Assembly: GCA_021464245.1 (NCBI GenBank)
Contig: JADCRB010000107.1
Coordinates: 62,001-126,000 of the forward strand
Direction: 5' to 3'
Origin: Carallia brachiata
Lineage: Eukaryota > Streptophyta > Magnoliopsida > Malpighiales > Rhizophoraceae
Length of the DNA: 64,000 bases
A program made the position numbers and the translations under genes. The notes beneath the pieces are model-generated. The model had not been told where the DNA came from, did not search any database, and saw only the letters and a list, made by a program, of their open reading frames with translations. Shown here one piece after another: positions 58,954 to 64,000 of this stretch; positions within the stretch are counted from its first letter, which is position 1; every line of letters begins with the position of its first letter.

Positions 58954-61900
58954 ATGGCTTCATCAAGTTTCCAGCCACAACCTCCACCCAAATTCACTGG
59001 TGAGAACTTCACTCAGTGGATAGTTATGATGAAGACATACTTGAGAGCTTTTGATCTATGGGAAGTAACTGAGAGTGGAATTGAACCAGCTCCTCTTCCT
59101 CCAAATCCTACCCTCACTCAAATCAAACATCACAGTGAACAGGTTTCAAAAAAATACAAAGCTCTCACCTGCATTCAAACAGCTGTATCAGAATCAATCT
59201 TCAACAGGATCATGGCCTGTGAAACAGCTAAAGAAGCATGGGAAAGGCTCAAAGAGGAGTTTGGTGGCAGCTTGAGGACCAAAAACATGCAGTTGCTGAA
59301 CTTGAGAAGAGAATTTGAGCTATTGAAGATGAAGGATACAGATTCTGTCAAAGAATACACTGATAAATTGATGAAAGTTGTGAGCCAAATCAGGGTCCTT
59401 GGTGAGGATTTTCCTGATAAAAATATAGTTCAAAAGGTTTTAGTGAGTGTTCCAGAAAAATTTGAAGCTACCATAACAGCTTTGGAGCATTCCAAGGATT
59501 TGAGCATCATTAGCTTAGCTGAACTAATATATGCTCTTCAGGCTCAGGAGCAAAGGAGACTTATAAGACAGGAGGAGTCATCAGACATTGCTTTTCAGGC
59601 AAAATTGAAGCAGAAGTCACAGCCAAAGAAAAAACAAGCAGGAAAGCAAGAAAAGAAAGATCAAGAAAGTAATAAATCTGAAGTTAAAAAGCAGTATCCT
59701 CCTTGTGATTACTGCAAAAAGGCAACTCATTTATCAAAATTTTGCTGGAGAAGGCCTGATCTTGTATGTAAAATTTGCAACAAGAAAGGACACTCTGAGA
59801 AGATTTGCTGGCATAGGGGCAAGCAACAACAATCAGCACAGCAGCAAGGGGAGCAAAAAGTTCAAAAGGCTCAGTCTGCAGATGAAGATTTGGGAATTGA
59901 GGATCAGTTGTTTGTTGCCACTGGCTGCACTAGCATTGAAGTCTCAAACACTTGGCTTGTTGATAGTGGCTGTACAAGCCATATGACTCCAAACATTCAG
60001 CTGTTCAGGGAACTTGATAATTCATTCAAGTCCAAAGTGAAGGTTGGGAATGGACAAATTATTGAAGTTGAAGGCAAGGGCAAAGCTGTGATCAATACTA
60101 AGTCAGGTACTAAGCTCATATCTGATGTGCTTTATGTACCTGCAATAAATCAGAATCTGTTGTCTGTTGGCCAGTTACTTGAAAAAGATTATTCTGTGAT
60201 CTTTAAAGATAAAGCTTGTACTATACTTGATGCATGTGGTGCTGAACTGATCACTGTTGGTATGCAAAAGAAAAGCTTTCATTTGAACTTAAGTAGCATG
60301 GAATCTCATGCTCTGCCTGCAATTGTTGATGACTCACAACTCTGGCATCAAAGATTTGGCCATTATCATTATTCTGGTCTTCAAAAGCTGCAGAGGCAAG
60401 ATTTGGTGTATGATTTACCTTATTTTGTCAGTACTGATGGCATTTGCAAGATATGTCAGCTGGGAAAACAAACAAGTCTTCCTTTCTCTTCTCATCAATC
60501 ATGGAGAGCAAAGGAAAGGCTTGAACTTATTCATACTGACTTGTGTGGACCAATGAGCACAAATCTCTAAATGGAAGCAGGTACTTTATTAGCTTCATTG
60601 ATGATTCCAGATTTTGCTGGCTCTATTTTCTCAAATCTAAGTCTGATGTAGCTGCTGTTTTTTCTAAGTTTAAAACTTGGATTGAAACACAATCAAATTT
60701 GAAAATCAAAGCAGTAAGATCAGACAATGGTACAGAGTATGTTTCAGCAGCTTTTAAGCAAATCTGTGAAGGGGCTGGTATTCAACAACAACTTACTGCA
60801 CCTTACTCACCCCAGCAAAATGGTGTGAGTGAGAGGAAGAACAGAACTCTCTTGGAAATGGCCAGATGCTTAATGCTCCAGAAGTCCATGCCCAAAAGGT
60901 TTTGGGCTGAAGCTGTTGCAACTGCAGCTTATCTTCTGAATAGATTGCCTACAAAGGCATTGGCCAAAAAGACTCCTTTTGAAGCTTGGAATCTGTCCAA
61001 ACCTTCAGTAAGCCACTTAAGGGTGTTTGGCAGCTTGTGCTACTCTCAAATCCCACAAAAGAAAAGAGATAAACTTGATCCTAAGTCATCTATTGCAGTA
61101 TTCATTGGTTATACTGATACTGCACAGAACTATAGGATTTATAATGTTCATTCAGGGAAGGTTTCAGTGGCTAGAAGTTTGAAGTTCAGTGAAGGTGAAC
61201 AATGGGACTGGGAGAAGCATGAAGTTCAACCCAGCCAACAACAAAATAAGCAAGATCAGCAACATTTAATTCCAGAATCAGATAGTTCAGATGAAGATAA
61301 TGAAGATCATCTTCCTGTGAGAGGAACTAGATCTCTCACTAACATCTATGAGAGGTCTAATATGGCTTTGCTTGAACCCTCATGTTTTGAAGAAGCAATT
61401 GAAAATCCTGGCTGGAAAGCAGCAATGCAGGAGGAGATCAAAGCCATTGAGAAGAACAACACTTGGATTCTGGTTCCCAAACCTGAAAACAAAAGAGCCA
61501 TTGGTGTAAAATGGGTTTACAGAGTTAAACTTAACTCTGATGGGACTCTAAACAAACTGAAAGCCAGGCTGGTTGCAAAGGGGTACTCTCAACAGGTTGG
61601 AGTGGATTACACAGAGACTTTTGCTCCAGTTGCAAGAATGGACACCATCAAGCTGTTACTTGCAGTTGCAGCTCAAAAAGGCTGGTATGTTCATCAATTA
61701 GATGTCAAATCAGCCTTTCTCAATGGTGTTCTTCAAGAGGAGTTGTATATTGAACAACCACAAGGCTTTATCAAAGAGGGACATGAAGAGAAAGTTTATT
61801 TGCTAAAGAAAGCTCTGTATGGCCTCAAGCAGGCCCCAAGAGCTTGGTATAGCAGGATACATGAACACCTGCAAAGCTTGGTTTCAGCAGAAGTGTTAAT

Positions 61901-62913
61901 GAAGCAACTCTCTATGTAAAAGCTGAGGATTCTCATTTTTTATGTGTATCCCTCTATGTAGATGATTTGATGATTATTGGAGATTGCTTGAAGCTCATTT
62001 ACAGGTTCAAGACTGAAATGAGAATTCAGTTTGAAATGACAGATTTGGGAAGTATGCATTACTTCCTAGGTTTGGAGATTCATCACTCACCACAAGGCAT
62101 CTTTGTTAATCAGTTTAAGTATGCCAAACAAATTCTGCAAAAATTTCAAATGCAAGCATGCAGATCCTCTAAAACTCCATTGACACCAGGTGAAAGGTTT
62201 CAGAAAGAAGATGGTTCTGATAAGGTGGATGCTAGCAGGTTCAGAAGTCTCATTGGTTGTCTTCTCTACCTGTCAGCTACAAGGCCTGACATAATGACTC
62301 TGTTAGCTTGCTATCAAGGTACATGCACTCTCCAAGTGAAGTTCATTATAAAGCTGCAAAAAGGGTGTTGAGATATATTCAAGGAACTGCAGATATGGGA
62401 ATTATGTTTCTGAAATCAGACAATTTGGAATTGGTTGGCTTCACTGATAGTGATTGGGCTGGATCACTTGATGATATGAGAAGTACATCTGGTTATGTTT
62501 TTTCTTTGGATCAGGTGTCTTCAATTGGAGCTCAAGGAAGCAAGCTACTGTGGCACAATCCACAGCTGAAGCTGAATACATTGCAGCAGCATCAGCAGTG
62601 AATCATGCCATATGGATTAGAAAAATTCTATCAGATTTGCAATTGGAAGAAACTAAACCAACTCAGATTCTTTGTGACAATCAAGCAGCCATTGCTATCT
62701 CAAAGAATCCAGTTCTTCGGAAGAACTAAACATTTCAAAATCAAATTGCATTTCATCAGAGAAGTTCAGGAAAACAATGAAGTTGTTCTGGTTTTTTGTC
62801 CCTCTAAAAACCAGATTGCAGATATTTTAACAAAGGGTCTTCATAGGCCTAGGTTTGAGGAGATAAGAAGAGCAATGGGAGTGCAAAATTATGGCACCAA
62901 GGAGGAGAATTGA
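58954..62913 (+). pseudogene. Copia gag-pol polyprotein with five frame breaks
   Basis: The ATG at 58954 (MASSSFQ) opens a 539-codon frame to 60570. It contains the gag region, two CCHC zinc knuckles near 59704-59810 (CX2CX4HX4C), the protease motif DSG near 59970 and the pre-integrase HHCC region near 60340-60470. Integrase continues after a break at about 60560 (DNG near 60723, then a conserved E). Reverse transcriptase (WVYRVK, ARLVAKGYSQ, ALYGLKQAPR) runs to a break at about 61880 and resumes with YVDD near 61958. Further breaks lie at about 62297-62308, 62508 and 62717. RNase H motifs include TDSDWAG near 62445. Four breaks behave as one-base losses and the last as a two-base loss. As it stands, the element cannot make a full polyprotein and would need enzymes in trans. 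Confidence 0.9.
62899..62910 (+). other. Copia polypurine tract
   Basis: AAGGAGGAGAAT lies directly before the 3' LTR, the expected plus-strand priming site. It overlaps the end of the pol frame. Confidence 0.8.
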
Positions 62914-63378
62914 AGTTCCTACGGATTGAAGCTCATGGTGCCTCCATCTTGCTGTCAAGGTTGCTGTTAGTTAAAGCTTTTTGTCCAGCATTCAAAAATC
63001 AGTTGTGTTAGTTACAGCTGCTGATTTGAAGATGCTGGAATTATATTTTGGAGCATTGAACTTAATGTAAAATATTGTATTTTGTTTTAAGTCAAAAATG
63101 TAATCATATATGATTGGCAGCCTATGGAGCAGTTGTGTACAAGCTGTCAGGTTTTCAAATTTGAGTTTGTATTTGAAATTTGAACTTGTACTTTGCTCAT
63201 GATGTAAAATTAACTCATATATTGAGTTATGTCTTGTTAATTGATGCATGAAATTTTTTTTGTTTTTGCTGGAAGCATTTTTCTCTTTCCTTCTCTCTCA
63301 TTTCTCTTTGTTTTTGGTCCAATTTTACTGCTGAACCCTTCTGCAACTGAAAACAACAAGCTTTCTGTTTTGCTTTCA
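62911..63378 (+). repeat. Copia 3' LTR
   Basis: 468 bp. It differs from the 5' LTR, by eye, only in the length of one T run near 63255. It is followed by the target duplication GTTTC. Confidence 0.93.
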
Positions 63379-63543
63379 GTTTCCGAATCGCAGATGCTGT
63401 CGTCTACCTGCCGTCCTTTTTTTTATTAGGTTTGGATTGGATCATTAATTCAATTAAAGTCGTTGGTCTGATAAGAAATGCCAGCTAAATGAACCATCTT
63501 AAATTGATTATTTGGTGTGTTGCCCGTTGAATTTGAAGCTGCC
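63379..63543 (+). promoter_or_regulatory. Remaining proximal 5' flank of gene F
   Basis: About 165 bp separate the Copia 3' LTR from the likely gene F start. The part from about 63475 on (AATGCCAGCTAAATGAACCA) matches the flank of gene E directly upstream of its start. The proximal promoter is thus cut off from its former upstream sequence by the 5-kb element, and the 3' LTR now lies next to it. No TATA box can be assigned with confidence. Confidence 0.5.
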
Positions 63544-64000
63544 ATGACCGTAGGTGTGTTGATGCTTATCCACTGGTTATGCAATGGGATGGCGAATGGT
63601 GTACATGCACGACCACCTGATCGCAGAGCCAAGATCGTTGAAAATCTTTTTCTGTTTTCTTTTCTTCCATTGCTTGTTACCTCCAAGGACACAATAGCTG
63701 TAAACCAGACCCTCAAAGATGGTGAAGTTCTAATCTCAAAAGAGAACAACTTTGTACTGGGATTCTTCAGCCCTGGTCATTCTAGGTACAGATATCTTGG
63801 GGTTTGGTTCCATAAAGTATCAGAGCTGACTGCAGTATGGGTGGCAAATAGGGACTCTCCAATAAATGGCTCCTCAGGAGCTCTCAAACTTGATCATCAT
63901 GGAGAACTTGTTCTCTACGCTGACCCTGATGAACAAGTTGCAGTTTGGTCCTCTAATGTTTTCCCCGATGTAACGCTACCGCGCGTTGCTCAGCTGCTGG
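63544..64000 (+). CDS. Gene F: G-type lectin S-receptor-like kinase, exon 1 start (3' partial)
   Basis: Twin of gene E. The ATG at 63544 opens MTVGVLMLIHWLCNG, then ARPPDRRAKIVENLFLF and the usual signal-like stretch, then SKDTIAVNQTLKDGE, LGFFSPGHSRYRYLGVWF and WVANRDSPINGSSG of the lectin domain. The frame is open to the window end with no break. Compared with gene E, the N-terminal extension is seven codons shorter, with the frame kept. Kinase exons lie outside the window. A Copia insertion sits about 165 bp upstream. Confidence 0.88.
   Translation, partial: MTVGVLMLIHWLCNGMANGVHARPPDRRAKIVENLFLFSFLPLLVTSKDTIAVNQTLKDGEVLISKENNFVLGFFSPGHSRYRYLGVWFHKVSELTAVWVANRDSPINGSSGALKLDHHGELVLYADPDEQVAVWSSNVFPDVTLPRVAQLL

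Larger units (their letters stand above)
58371..63378 (+). mobile_element. Ty1/Copia LTR retrotransposon, structurally complete, coding frame broken
   Basis: LTRs are 58371-58836 and 62911-63378, both TGAAG...TTTCA, and appear identical except for two extra T in one run of the right copy. The target duplication is GTTTC (58366-58370, 63379-63383). A primer binding site TGGTATCAGAGC (58840-58851, matching initiator tRNA-Met) follows the left LTR after three bases. A purine tract (AAGGAGGAGAAT) precedes the right LTR. Order of domains: gag, protease, integrase, reverse transcriptase, RNase H, which defines Copia. The near-identical LTRs show a recent insertion. Confidence 0.95.

Overview
The window is nuclear DNA from a flowering plant, most likely a woody eudicot; the species cannot be named from sequence alone. 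The base composition is strongly AT-rich, introns have GT/AG borders, and the window holds both a plant Ty1/Copia element and many small non-autonomous elements. Its theme is a same-strand tandem cluster of G-type lectin S-receptor-like serine/threonine kinases (S-domain RLKs).

Layout: (1) 1-3057, gene A, entered inside exon 1. (2) 3058-11011, spacer with a decayed third S-domain fragment, a SINE, and a 3.4-kb non-autonomous LTR element (7028-10430) carrying a 22-bp minisatellite. (3) about 11012-14201, gene B, the close tandem twin of A. (4) 14202-24147, a spacer that first repeats the one behind A, then holds a local duplication and a U6 snRNA 5' fragment framed by a 19-bp duplication. (5) 24148-31527, gene C, with a 4.3-kb first intron. 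(6) 31528-37863, spacer containing a tandem array of about 178-bp units. (7) 37864-41221, gene D. (8) 41222-46877, spacer ending in an array of about 335-bp units. (9) 46878-50607, gene E. (10) 50608-58370, spacer with a MULE-like foldback element, a GC-rich exon-like fragment and a second, longer 335-bp array. (11) 58371-63378, a Copia retrotransposon with nearly identical LTRs. (12) 63544 to the window end, the first exon of gene F, the twin of E.

The RLK genes share one architecture: signal peptide, mannose-binding-lectin-like domain, S-locus glycoprotein region, EGF-like/PAN region, one transmembrane exon, and an RD-type kinase split over exons 3-7. Exon sizes are strongly conserved (exon 4 = 211, exon 5 = 238, exon 6 = 151 bases in most copies), which makes one-base losses easy to see. 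Genes A-E each carry at least one reading-frame break, as does the Copia element. Many breaks look like a homopolymer shortened by one base, so assembly or sequencing error competes with real pseudogene decay as the explanation. Two tandem duplications (A/B and E/F) with their flanks built much of the region, followed by insertions of retroelements and DNA elements.
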